Below, piece after piece: positions 13,708-23,585 of a stretch of 64,000 nt of DNA. Source of the DNA: Coffea arabica (lineage: Eukaryota; Streptophyta; Magnoliopsida; Gentianales; Rubiaceae); the NCBI RefSeq assembly GCF_036785885.1, contig NC_092312.1:20416001-20480000 (forward strand). The letters are read 5' to 3'. The stretch's first letter is position 1; each line of letters starts with the position of its first letter. The notes beneath the pieces were generated by a model. That model was not told the origin of the DNA and ran no database searches. It was given only the letters and a program-made list of their open reading frames with translations. The position numbers and the translations under genes were made by a program.

Positions 13708-13844
13708 TGTTTGGATTGCATTTTTCATGATTTTTTATGAAAAAATTATTGTAGCTATTTGATGTATGTGAGAGAAAAAAATAATAGATAAATGTGATTA
13801 CGAGAAACGACGTAATTTTTTTACGAAAAACAGCAATCCAAACA
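13708..13844. mobile_element. MITE with 12 bp terminal inverted repeats
   Basis: TGTTTGGATTGC at 13708-13719 is an exact inverted copy of GCAATCCAAACA at 13833-13844. The 137 bp between have no coding capacity. An internal piece (ATTGTAGCTATTTGATGTATGTGAGAG) resembles, in inverted orientation, internal sequence of the element at 44341-46000 and of the repeats near 16965 and 22133, so these seem to be one MITE family. Target-site duplication is unclear. Confidence 0.75.
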
Positions 13845-14244
13845 ATTGCGCCATGACAATCACTGGTATAGAGACTTACTGCACTTGTGTTCTATGAAGC
13901 TTAGATTGCAAAATATTGATTCAAAGACTTCTCTCTTCTTTAGACAAATTATTATGCTTTTTATCTATTTGTATTAAGTTGATTTTCAACTCCATTATAG
14001 ATTAGATTTAGAAGGCTATTTTCATATTTTTGTGAATCATCGAGTTTGTGATCCAAACACCAAAAACTCCAAACCGACTGCAGAATCATGATTTTGAAAA
14101 TGTGAGCCTGGATATTCAAATTAAAAATGAAAATAAGGATCCGAATGTAAATAATTATACTTTGGTTTACTTTAATCACTTCTCTCATTACTAATCAAGC
14201 ACCTTTACACGCTTGCTCCTGCAGTTCACTCTCATCAGTGAAGG

Positions 14245-15156
14245 ATGAGCGCCCGCTACCCGACAACCATAACCCCGACCCAAACCCGAATAGGCTGGGT
14301 AGGCATAGGCGTGATGGGCTCCGCCATGGCCTCCCGCCTCCTCTCTGCGGGCTACTCCGTCACCGTCTATGACCGAACCCCGTCAAAGGCCGCCCCTCTC
14401 CAATCCAAAGGGGCCCATCTGGCTCCCTCCGTCGCCGACCTCGCCCGTGCAAGTGATGTCGTCTTCACGATGCTGGGACACCCATCAGATGTTCGACAAA
14501 TTGTGCTAGAGAACCTTGTTCCTTCTCTCAATCCCAATAGCGTTATTATTGATCACACTAGCAGCCACCCCACCCTGGCTAAGCAGATTTATGATTCTGC
14601 CCTTGAAAGACACTGCCACTCCGTTGACGCCCCAGTTTCCGGAGGCGACATCGGAGCGAGAGATGGCAAATTGGCGATATTAGCCGGGGGAGACGAGGAT
14701 GTTGTGAAGTGGTTAAAACCACTGTTTGATGAAATGGGGAGGGTGACTTATGTTGGCGGCCCTGGGAAGGGACAGCATTGTAAAATAGCGAATCAGATAA
14801 CCGCTGGGGCGAATTTACTTGGGCTGAGTGAAGGGCTGGTTTTCGCGGAGAAAGCCGGTTTGGACAAATTGAAGTTTGTGGAGGCTGTGAGAGGCGGTGC
14901 AGCTGGATCAATGGTGATGGAGTTGTTCGGGGACAGGATGATCAACAAGGACTTCAAGCCTGGCGGGGTCGCGGAATATATGGTGAAGGACTTGGGAATG
15001 GGAGTGGATGTTGGCGAAGAGGAAGGGGATGAAGTGGTGGTATTGCCTGGCGCTGCATTGACTAAACAATTGTTTGCTTCTATGGTGGCTAATGGGGGTG
15101 GGAAGCTGGGCACCCAGGGGCTAATATCTGTCATTGAGAAGATCAATGGCAGTTAA
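14245..15156 (+). CDS. 3-hydroxyisobutyrate dehydrogenase-like protein, copy A
   Basis: Intronless, 303 residues, of the beta-hydroxyacid dehydrogenase family. It is closest to the plant 3-hydroxyisobutyrate dehydrogenase-like proteins (At1g71170, At1g71180, At4g29120 group). The N-terminal Rossmann motif GIGVMG is at residues 20-25, the substrate-binding signature DAPVSGG at 128-134, and the catalytic lysine is Lys180 in GKGQHCKIANQ. Residue 43, at the end of the second beta strand where cofactor choice is usually set, is Asp (YDRTPSK). The family reduces or oxidises small beta-hydroxy acids with NAD(P); the true substrate is unknown. Only about 15 residues precede the Rossmann fold, so no long organelle targeting peptide is evident. 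Residue 242 is Val where copy B has Phe; Phe looks like the usual family residue. Just four nucleotides separate it by eye from copy B. Confidence 0.93.
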   Translation: MSARYPTTITPTQTRIGWVGIGVMGSAMASRLLSAGYSVTVYDRTPSKAAPLQSKGAHLAPSVADLARASDVVFTMLGHPSDVRQIVLENLVPSLNPNSVIIDHTSSHPTLAKQIYDSALERHCHSVDAPVSGGDIGARDGKLAILAGGDEDVVKWLKPLFDEMGRVTYVGGPGKGQHCKIANQITAGANLLGLSEGLVFAEKAGLDKLKFVEAVRGGAAGSMVMELFGDRMINKDFKPGGVAEYMVKDLGMGVDVGEEEGDEVVVLPGAALTKQLFASMVANGGGKLGTQGLISVIEKINGS

Positions 15157-16433
15157 GATAACAAAGTGAAATCATAGCCTCAAGCAAATATCAAGTTAAG
15201 ATAGCACACTAGACTAGCTGAGCTTGTTTATGTAATGTAATTTTAATCTAAACCTCTACAAGGGCTCACGTAGCTTTCGAGCTGGACGTGTTTTTTTTGT
15301 CAGCAACGAATCATTTGTATAACCTACTCTATCCTTATCTAGGGGAAGGGAGAGGGGGGGAAGGGGGAGGGGGAGCCTAAGGAGACTGTTGTAGGGACTA
15401 GTGGGTATATAGATCCAACTAGACCAAGGAAGTGCTGGACGTGTTGATGGCGTACAAACTGTAAAATAAAACTCGGAGAAGGGGAATATGTGACGGTTAA
15501 AATTAGCGATGTCTACGTGTTTGCTTTTCAGCTTATATCAGATTAAAGTCGAAGTAGTGAATTACAATTGGGTGGCAAGAGAAGTTCTCGAGGCTTTCAT
15601 TCATATTCTTCAACTCAGAAATTGATCAAACCCAAAAGAACTACCAGTTAAAAGCGCAAAAGAAAAAAAAATACCCACGGAATTACACTCCTCGATTATT
15701 TTGTAGTAGAATTATGGAAAAATGGAGTACTTCGACCCACAATTGAGGAAAAAAGAGATTTATTTTTATTGAGTTAGTTGAAGAAGGGTTGAATGTCAAA
15801 TGTGTACATCCAATTACCAAAAAAAAAAAAAAAAGAACCATCTCTTCAATTTGTTTTATATCTATATATATAACGAAAATTGGGACCCTGATGGGCATAA
15901 ACCCGTTAAATAAAAAATCTTACATGACTTAAATTTAACATAATAGAATGATCATCTTCACTCTTCAAACTTCAATACCTTTCTTTCTGACTCCAATTTT
16001 TGTTGAATTTGATTAATTTCTTGTTTGAAGATAAAATTGGTCAAAAAATTAATAGTTTAAATACTAAAAATCTTATACTAATAAGAATGAAATGCATCCA
16101 TGACCCAAAGTTAATTGGCCTTTTCCCCCATTTATTACTTTAGAAACCCCCTTACTTCACTCCTCAAGCTTATCTTTATTTCGTCATTTGAGATCTGACT
16201 GTTTTTGCCCTATTTCTTTTTTTTTTTCTTATCAGATAAAATTAATCTTTTTAGACGTGAACAAGTAGGTAAAAATATGATTAAAATCACATATGTCAAA
16301 AAACTTGATAATTAGATTTCGGAGAGAATAATTAAAGCAGATTACAGCAAATCAAATTAAGTGGCCTCCCAAAGTTCATTAGTCTTTAGATACTTGTATA
16401 TCTTTTTGTAACCTTTGAGGTAGAAGTCCTCAA
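15157..16433. other. 3' flank of copy A, no gene seen
   Basis: The first 41 bases after the stop are identical to copy B, then the two units diverge. Alignment resumes near 15640 at about 90 percent. The region contains G-rich GGGGAAGG runs near 15345-15375 and A tracts near 15820. No open frame of interest is seen. Confidence 0.6.
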
Positions 16434-16663
16434 AGGCTAGGAGTCCTAGCCACTGGCCCTTTGGCCTGGTGATCACTGCCAAACATTTAAGTCTTGGTAG
16501 TATTGGGAGATCAAGGATTCAACTCTTGCTTCCCATCAAATTGTCACTATAGGTGGCTGCTTTCAGTGACTTTCTCCGATGGAGTTTCTACTCTCATCGG
16601 CTCCTCCTCCTTAATTAAAATAGATTAGATTATAGAAATATTATCGTTGCGATTACAAAAAAA
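16434..16663 (+). mobile_element. SINE in duplication unit A
   Basis: About 230 bp with a B-box-like GGATTCAACTCTTG and an A-rich 3' end after TATTATCGTTGCGATTAC. It is flanked by a 16 bp target-site duplication with one mismatch: AGGTAGAAGTCCTCAA at 16418-16433 and AGGTAGGAGTCCTCAA at 16664-16679. The same insertion with the same flanks lies in unit B at 21647-21876, so it predates the segmental duplication. By eye the two copies differ at about ten positions, mostly transitions. Confidence 0.8.
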
Positions 16664-16694
16664 AGGTAGGAGTCCTCAAGTCCCAATTCTCAAC

Positions 16695-16850
16695 TCATTC
16701 CTTTGGAGGAACAAAATTTTTGCCCTTGCCAATCTTGGTGTTGAAAAGTTCCACCAGCCCCGGATCCACGTTGAAAGAAGCTTGTAGCACCGAGGGATCC
16801 ATTGCTTTCCAAACTGATGTTTCCCCAGCTAGCTCAGCAAAATATGGCCG
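16695..16850 (-). pseudogene. Orphan last exon of the cupin gene
   Basis: This is a near-perfect copy of the third exon of the cupin gene (21908-22061), encoding the C-terminal 51 residues from PYFAELAGETSVWKAM to GKGKNFVPPKE and the stop. No exons 1 or 2 lie upstream of it (to the right). Instead there is intron sequence, a Helitron and the second duplication unit. The splice acceptor dinucleotide is CG here instead of AG in the intact gene. It is therefore a truncated gene copy that cannot be spliced normally. The exon has only about one other difference from its source, while adjacent intron sequence has diverged clearly more. Confidence 0.9.
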
Positions 16851-16964
16851 GTAACAAACATACATAAATGATAGTAGTAAATAGTAAATAATAAGAATCT
16901 CCAACAATTACTCCCAGTAGTAAATAGTAAATAATAAGAATCTCCAACAATTACTCCTTTTTTT

Positions 16965-17117
16965 TTTAAATGAAAATAAGGATTGTGATTTTTTGCAGAA
17001 AAATTTTTATACTTCCTGTGAATACATTTCTTAATCACCTTTTTATCTCACATGTATCAAAATTGCTACAATACATTTTTCTTAAAAAAAAACTAAAAAT
17101 AAGAATCCAAACGGAAT
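16965..17117. repeat. Decayed MITE-like sequence (unit A copy)
   Basis: The stretch contains TTTTTATCTCACATGTATCAAAATTGCTACAATACATTTTT-like sequence and ends near AGAATCCAAACGG, resembling the MITE family seen at 13708 and 44341. A paralogous copy lies at about 22133-22283 in unit B. The left terminal repeat is not clear, so this may be partial. Confidence 0.45.
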
Positions 17118-17184
17118 TATTATCCTATCTTTTCTATTTCTGTGTTATAAATAATTATCTCCACTCCTTATAAATACTTTACAA

Positions 17185-19141
17185 CTAGCATTCTTACCCG
17201 TGCTATGCACAGATTTATATTTCAATTAAAAAGAATAATATATACTTATATATTATAGTATAGGATAAAATATATGAAAAAGGCAAAATAATTCAAAAAA
17301 GTGTATACTTAACATGTTAAAAAAAGTTTATTTCGTAAGTACAAAATGGACTTTCTTAATTTTAATATCTTAAATAAGTTAAAACCAAAATTTTTTACCT
17401 ATTGTCTGTCAATATATGATAACAATTTGAGTAAACTAATTTAATTTATAATGATTTACATGATAGAGCAATTGTAAACCTATTTATCAATATATCATGT
17501 TATACCCATATATCAAAATTTTTAATATTTAAAACATAAATTTTAACTAATTCATTTTCCTCAATTTTAGAATTTTTTTCTCCCATTTTATAATCCTAAA
17601 ATTGTTGAGTGCTTATAAAATACTGTTCTTCATAAACTTTAATATAGATTTTAAAAAAATCTTTGTAAGATGTGTTTTTAAAGTTTTCAAAATTATTAAA
17701 TACTATCACATTTTCCATCCTCTCTTATTTGCTAATTGGCTATCGATTGCTTTTTATAACTTTCAAATCTCTTACCACATTATCATCTTTTCTGTCATGT
17801 CTCTATAGTCCCCTTCTTTCTTCTCTTCTCTCTTCATCCAACCTCGTTGTAGTTCATCTTCTTTTTTCGTCATTCTTTAACTCCTTACTATATCTTTTTT
17901 TCCCCCATAGTTAGTCTCTAGCTTCCTATCCTTGATATCCAATATTTCTCTATTATTTATTCAAAGTATAACTTAACATATGTTTATGTTACACTACTAT
18001 AAAGTAAATTTCACTGGTAAAAACACCACATTTAGTTATTTTTCATATTAAATTTGAATTGAATAATTTCAAATTTTCAAAGAAGAAATATTGTCATTGA
18101 ATCTACATTCAACCTCCAAATTGAAGAGTTAAAATTTGAAAAAAAAAATTCCATAACTTGCAATTTGGTTTTACGATTTTAAAATATACTTATATTTGTA
18201 CTTTCAAAATAACTTTGAAAAGATAAAATTTGAAGCAAAAGAAAAAAAGAAAATCATAACCTTCAATTTGATTTAATATTTTTACAATATATTAACTTTA
18301 CCTCTCACAATATGAAAAGCATATAAAACTTAAGATTGATCACAATAGTTGCAAGTATTGACATTTAAAAATGCAAATGAAAAACTGATAATATCTTATA
18401 AAACCTTAACTACTACAAAAAAATATATAAAAATGACTTAACAATTGCATAGTTACATATGAAGAAAACAATAAAAATACATAAAATAATTAATCATACC
18501 CAAGATGATTCTTAGCATTTGGGTTTTGCACTGTTATTGATATTTAATTAAGGTCAAATTTGGATCAAATATATACAAATTTAATAGATACATAGTTTAG
18601 GGTCAAAAGTTCTATATGGTTTCTTTAAATTGCATTGTTATTTTTTTTTATTTTTGGTATAATTGGTGTTGTTTTTATTATTGTTTTTTATCAAAAATAG
18701 AGATTTCAAATAAAAATTTTCATGTTGAAATGCTAGTAGTACTTTGCTTTTTATTTAGTAATTTCATAATTTAGGGTTCACGAGTGATACCATTCTTGAT
18801 TTTTTTCGATCCATGACCAATGAATATTATTTTCTTTTTTGTTTTCTATATAATTTGTCTTTTTAGTTAGGATTACTAAGTTGAAGGATAAAATCTTGTT
18901 ATTTACTTTTTTACTTTGAGTAAGTTTAGTGATGTTTCCTTCTTATTTACCTCACATTAATAGATTTCAAATCAAATTCCTATATAAGTGGATCCACTTC
19001 TTACTTTTTAAATTCAAAAGACATAAAAGGATATATAACAATTAAAAAAAATTAAAATTCTATATAAAAAAAAAAAGAATAAGGAGTTAGAAGCATTCAG
19101 ATTTAATCATCCTAAAAACCCCTCCTACAATACATATAAGA
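17185..19141 (-). mobile_element. Non-autonomous Helitron, 1,957 bp, with paralogous empty site
   Basis: On the minus strand the element runs from TCTTATATG at 19141 to CTAG at 17185. It is inserted between a host A (17184) and T (19142), as Helitrons do. Just before its CTAG end is the hairpin CTGTGCATAGCACGG, typical of plant Helitron 3' ends. Unit B of the tandem duplication has the uninterrupted sequence CACAATTATTTCAAG at 22348-22362; the insertion point is A22352/T22353. This gives independent proof of both ends and of the lack of a target duplication. The interior is AT-rich and holds no Rep/helicase frame, so the element depends on other copies for movement. It inserted into unit A after the duplication, or was lost cleanly from B, which is unlikely. 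Confidence 0.92.
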
Positions 19142-19188
19142 TTATTTTAAGTCTTTGTCCAAAACTTTACGAGCAACTGTCACCTAAA

Positions 19189-19422
19189 TATGAAAGTAAT
19201 AAGCTAACCATTAGTGCTCGCCTTGTTTTGAGCACGAAAGAAGTTCAAATCTTCCTTCCATTTTCCTTTTAATCTTCATTTGCTCCTCGTACCTCAAATT
19301 GCAAAATATCAGAAACCTTCTGAAATTATCCCTAACTTTAATTTTTTCACCGACAAACTTAACATCTAAGCTAATTCACGAGAGAATCCCAAAAGGCACT
19401 AACTCCGATTGTTACCCCTAAC
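19189..19422. other. Spacer between the two duplication units
   Basis: These bases lie between the right end of unit A homology and the left end of unit B homology and match neither unit. They include the distal promoter of HIBADH-like copy B. The upstream DNA of the two genes is therefore unrelated beyond roughly 75 bases before the start codon, so their promoters may differ. Confidence 0.65.
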
Positions 19423-19496
19423 TTTAATCGCTTCTCTCATTACTGATCAAGCATCTTTACACACTTCCTCCTGCAGTTCACTCTCATTAGTGAAGG

Positions 19497-20408
19497 ATGA
19501 GCCCCCGCTACCCGACAACCATAACCCCGACCCAAACCCGAATAGGCTGGGTAGGCATAGGCGTGATGGGCTCCGCCATGGCCTCCCGCCTCCTCTCTGC
19601 GGGCTACTCCGTCACCGTCTATGCCCGAACCCCGTCAAAGGCCGCCCCTCTCCAATCCAAAGGGGCCCATCTGGCTCCCTCCGTCGCCGACCTCGCCCGT
19701 GCAAGTGATGTCGTCTTCACGATGCTGGGACACCCATCAGATGTTCGACAAATTGTGCTAGAGAACCTTGTTCCTTCTCTCAATCCCAATAGCGTTATTA
19801 TTGATCACACTAGCAGCCACCCCACCCTGGCTAAGCAGATTTATGATTCTGCCCTTGAAAGACACTGCCACTCCGTTGACGCCCCAGTTTCCGGAGGCGA
19901 CATCGGAGCGAGAGATGGCAAATTGGCGATATTAGCCGGGGGAGACGAGGATGTTGTGAAGTGGTTAAAACCACTGTTTGATGAAATGGGGAGGGTGACT
20001 TATGTTGGCGGCCCTGGGAAGGGACAGCATTGTAAAATAGCGAATCAGATAACCGCTGGGGCGAATTTACTTGGGCTGAGTGAAGGGCTGGTTTTCGCGG
20101 AGAAAGCCGGTTTGGACAAATTGAAGTTTGTGGAGGCTGTGAGAGGCGGTGCAGCTGGATCAATGGTGATGGAGTTGTTCGGGGACAGGATGATCAACAA
20201 GGACTTCAAGCCTGGTGGGTTCGCGGAATATATGGTGAAGGACTTGGGAATGGGAGTGGATGTTGGCGAAGAGGAAGGGGATGAAGTGGTGGTATTGCCT
20301 GGCGCTGCATTGACTAAACAATTGTTTGCTTCTATGGTGGCTAATGGGGGTGGGAAGCTGGGCACCCAGGGGCTAATATCTGTCATTGAGAAGATCAATG
20401 GCAGTTAA
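19497..20408 (+). CDS. 3-hydroxyisobutyrate dehydrogenase-like protein, copy B
   Basis: Intronless, 303 residues, with the same motifs as copy A: GIGVMG at 20-25, DAPVSGG at 128-134, Lys180. By eye it differs from copy A at four nucleotides, three of them changing residues: Ala3 to Pro, Asp43 to Ala and Val242 to Phe. Position 43 sits in the loop after the second beta strand of the Rossmann fold, where an acidic residue usually binds the adenosine ribose and favours NAD. Ala followed by Arg-Thr (YARTPSK) looks more permissive for NADP. The two copies may thus differ in cofactor use; this is inference. The near identity contrasts with several-percent divergence outside the coding region. Upstream DNA differs from copy A, so expression may differ as well. 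Confidence 0.93.
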   Translation: MSPRYPTTITPTQTRIGWVGIGVMGSAMASRLLSAGYSVTVYARTPSKAAPLQSKGAHLAPSVADLARASDVVFTMLGHPSDVRQIVLENLVPSLNPNSVIIDHTSSHPTLAKQIYDSALERHCHSVDAPVSGGDIGARDGKLAILAGGDEDVVKWLKPLFDEMGRVTYVGGPGKGQHCKIANQITAGANLLGLSEGLVFAEKAGLDKLKFVEAVRGGAAGSMVMELFGDRMINKDFKPGGFAEYMVKDLGMGVDVGEEEGDEVVVLPGAALTKQLFASMVANGGGKLGTQGLISVIEKINGS

Positions 20409-21646
20409 GATAACAAAGTGAAATCATAGCCTCAAGCAAATATCAAGTTGAGGTTCTGTTTTCCTGGATAGCACACTAGCTAAGCTTGAAATCAGCTTTT
20501 AAGTTCCTGTCTTCGATCATATATGATCAAGTACTTGCTTTTGCATCGATCATATATGATCAAGTACTTGCTTTTGCATTTGTAATTTAGTTGCATTCTT
20601 TATATTATACGTGATGCAGAATTCCTGGTAAAAAGAATTGGTGGATCTTAATTAGACGAATAAGGCCGACCTAGTATTGGTAAAAAACCAAGGCTGTGAC
20701 TTTTACTTGGTGTGTGTGTGTGTGTGTGTTTGGTTAAAGGATGTACCAATAGGACTAGAAAATCACAAGATATGTCTTGAGAGATACAAGGTCTAAGGAT
20801 GAAATATCAAAAAAATTTTCGTGCAACTGTTAATTTCTTTGCTTGTTCTCGATAACTTGTAGCACTACCGGTTAAAAGCGCAAAAGAAAAAAAAAAAAAC
20901 CCATGGAATTACACTCCTCGATCATTTTGTAGTAGAATTGAGGAAAAATGGAGTACTTCAACCCACAATTGAGGAACAAAGAGATTGACTTTGATTAAGT
21001 TAGTTGAAGAAGGGTTGAACGTCAAATGTGTACATCCAATTACCAAAAAAAAAAAAAGAACCACCTCTTCAATTTGTTTTATATTTATATATATAACAAA
21101 AATTGGGACCCTGACGAGCATAAACCCGTTAAATAAAAACCCTTACACTACTTAAAATTTAACATAATAGAACGACCATCTTTACTCTTCAAACTTCAAT
21201 ACCTTTCTTTTCGACTCCAATTTTTGTTGAATTTGATTAATTTGCTGTTTGAAGATGAAATTGATCAAAAAATTAATAGTTTAAATACTAAAAGGTTTAA
21301 GAATGAAAAAATTAGGAATAAAAATTGGCATTTTCCCCCATTTGTTACTTTGGAAGCCCTTTTACTTCACTCCTCGAGCTGCTCTTTGTTTCATCATTTG
21401 AGATCCGACTGTTTTTGCCCTATTTCTTTTTTTTTTTTCCCTTGTTGGGTAAAATTAATTTTTTTAGACGTGAACAAGTAGGTAAAAATATGATTAAAAG
21501 TACGTATGTCAAAAAACTTGACAATTAGATTTCGGAGAGAATAATTAAAGCAGATTACAACAAATCAACTTAAATGGCCTCCCAAAGTTCATTAGTCTTT
21601 AGATACTTGTATATCTTTTTGTAGCCTTTGAGGTAGAAATCCTCAA
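20409..21646. other. 3' flank of copy B, no gene seen
   Basis: After about 40 bases shared with copy A, the sequence differs. It includes a 33 bp tandem repeat (20514-20579) and a TG microsatellite (about 20712-20730), both absent from unit A. Alignment with unit A resumes near 20860. No gene is supported. Confidence 0.6.
20514..20579. repeat. Two-copy 33 bp tandem repeat
   Basis: CGATCATATATGATCAAG followed by TACTTGCTTTTGCAT occurs twice in immediate succession, each copy with the internal palindrome ATCATATATGAT. It lies in the 3' flank of HIBADH-like copy B and not in that of copy A, so it arose after the duplication or was lost there. Confidence 0.85.
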
Positions 21647-21876
21647 AGGCTAGGAGTCCTAGCCACCGGCCCTCTGGCCTGGTGATCACTGCCAAACATT
21701 TAAGTCTTGGTAGTGTTGGGAGGTCAAGGATTCAACTCTTGCTTCCCACCAAATTGTCACTATAGGTGGCTGCTTTCAGTGACTTTCTTCGATGGAGTTT
21801 CTACTCTCATCGGCTCCCCCTCCTTAATTAAAATAGATTAAATTATAAAAATATTATCGTTGCGATTAAAAAAAAA
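21647..21876 (+). mobile_element. SINE in duplication unit B
   Basis: Paralogous to the SINE at 16434-16663, with matching target duplications AGGTAGAAATCCTCAA (21631-21646) and AGGTAGGAGTCCTCAA (21877-21892). The same insertion in both units shows that it was present before the segment was duplicated. Confidence 0.8.
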
Positions 21877-21907
21877 AGGTAGGAGTCCTCAAGTCCCAAT
21901 TCTCAAC

Positions 21908-23585
21908 TCATTCCTTTGGAGGAACAAAATTTTTGCCCTTGCCAATCTTGGTGTTGAAAAGTTCCACCAGCCCCGGATCCACGTTGAAAGAAGCTTGTAG
22001 CACCGAGGGATCCATTGCTTTCCAAACTGATGTTTCCCCAGCTAGCTCGGCAAAATATGGCCTGTAACAAACATACATAAATGATAGTAGTAAATAGTAA
22101 ATAATAAGAATCTCCAACAATTACTCTTTTTTTTTTAATGAAAATAAGAATTGTGATTTTAAGTAGAAAAATTTTTACGCTTTCCATGAATATATTTCTT
22201 AATCGTTTTTTTTTATTTCACATGTATTAAGTTGCTACAGTATATTTTTTTTATAAAAAAATTAAAAATAAGAATCCAAACGGAATTATTATCCTATCTT
22301 TTTATTTCTGCGTTATATATAATTATCTCCACCCCTTATAAATACCTCACAATTATTTCAAGTCTTTGTCCATAACTTTACGGGCAATTATCACCTAACC
22401 AGTGTTCATTTGAGAAAGATGCACGTTCAAAAGTCGGTAAGATGTGAAAAATCTTTTAGAAATTGTATCAATCAGCAAGAAGAAGAAAACTGTAAATCTT
22501 CAAGATAAAAAAAAAAAAAAAAACTTACTCTAACGATGTGACGACACAGAAATACTCCAATCCTTCCTCATCCGCAATCTTGGCAACAGGGAGGAACTTA
22601 GGCACGACGCATAACTGCCCGCTCTGCACTTTGGCTACCAATGCATTCTTACCATCCAATCCCGCGATTTCAACAACGCCGCTGCCTTTGGTGATAAAAA
22701 TCAATTGGAAGGATGCATCGGCGGCATACATCGGGGTTGACATGGAGAACGGATCCAATCTCGCAAAATTAGCACTTAGTCCCACTTTCTTCAGAAAAGG
22801 AAAATTTTCAGCAGTAGCAATGGTAAGTGATCCGCCCTGATTCACGTGGATGCTGGGCTTTGCGCTTTCAAAGTTGTATAACATATTGATGTTAGCATCT
22901 TTGCATGGATCTGGCAACGTTTGATTCTTTGCAAGTTTGACAATCAAAGAACCAGTTTGACTTTTAAGGAGCTGGTCTGATTCATCTTGGGTGAGATCGA
23001 AAGCTCTAGTGATAAAGTCAGTCGAGAAACCCCCAAGAACACCCCGGACTCCTGCCAAGAAGAAATAGTCAAACTGGGCAGGAGTATAAGATTGAGCAGT
23101 TACACCCAAGAATACTATTTCCACGTCAGAGTTGTCTTCCCCGGCATTATACCACCACGAGACTGAACCCAAAGGCACCGGGATTGCATCTCCCTTCTTA
23201 GCAGCTAAAACAACTTCTTTTGGGCTGTTTGGTAGTACGATTCCAACCCTACCGCTACCTGCAGTTAATACATACATAGTGCATAAAAAATAATAATATA
23301 TATAGGCCCTAATCCAAGGATGGCCAGAATGAAATGAAAAAAGAGCTATATTTAGTTCATGCGCGCAGTTCTGCGTTTACCTTGAACAAAGTAACCGATC
23401 TTGTGGCAGTCAGCATAATGGGGTAGAGCGAAACCCCGAGGACGCAAGACAAGCTTACCAGCACCTAACTTAGCCTCACTCAGCAAGGGAAACAGGGAAG
23501 CTGACCAAGTGTAGTATCCACCGCCTTCTCCCTCGAAGATAGTTACATCAGTAAACTGGGGTGCTAAGTTAAACTGGGATGCCAT
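21908..23585 (-). CDS. Legumin-like bicupin protein (At1g07750/At2g28680 type)
   Basis: Three exons on the minus strand: 23585-23381, 23258-22529 and 22061-21908, giving about 362 residues. Both introns are GT-AG and the phases fit. The protein has two RmlC-type cupin barrels like 11S seed globulins. The N-terminal barrel includes GFALPHYADCHKIGYFVQGSG and PLGSVSWWYNAGED; the second includes FQLIFITKGSGVVEIAG and CVVPKFLPVAKIADEEG. There is no signal peptide (MASQFNLAPQFTDVTIFEG), unlike true seed storage globulins, so it should be cytosolic or otherwise non-secreted. Length and domain order match the Arabidopsis pair At1g07750/At2g28680, whose function is not well defined. Exon 3 was copied into the upstream duplication unit as an orphan exon. 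The start is the first ATG of exon 1. Confidence 0.9.

Larger units (their letters stand above)
14172..19188. repeat. Left unit (A) of a segmental tandem duplication
   Basis: This unit matches 19423-22399 along its length, apart from a 1,957 bp Helitron present only here. It carries the HIBADH-like gene copy A, its 3' flank, a SINE with its target duplications, and the last exon of the cupin gene. The match begins around ACTTTAATC.CTTCTCTCATT just before the gene and ends around CACCTAA at 19188. The partner copy of the cupin exon is attached to a complete gene, so unit A is the derived copy for that part. Non-coding parts differ by several percent; the coding parts hardly differ. Confidence 0.9.
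19423..22399. repeat. Right unit (B) of the segmental tandem duplication
   Basis: Homologous to 14172-19188 minus the Helitron. It holds HIBADH-like copy B, the paralogous SINE and exon 3 plus part of intron 2 of the complete cupin gene. The right edge of homology falls inside that cupin intron. Confidence 0.9.

Noticed and set aside
14579-15146. Minus-strand open frames of 110 and 117 codons opposite the HIBADH-like gene, repeated in copy B
   Set aside because: They mirror a GC-rich plus-strand coding region and have no family resemblance. Their repetition only reflects the gene duplication.
17185-19141. Reading the extra 1.96 kb of unit A as a deletion from unit B
   Set aside because: The segment has exact Helitron ends and sits between A and T. 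A random deletion would not match these borders.
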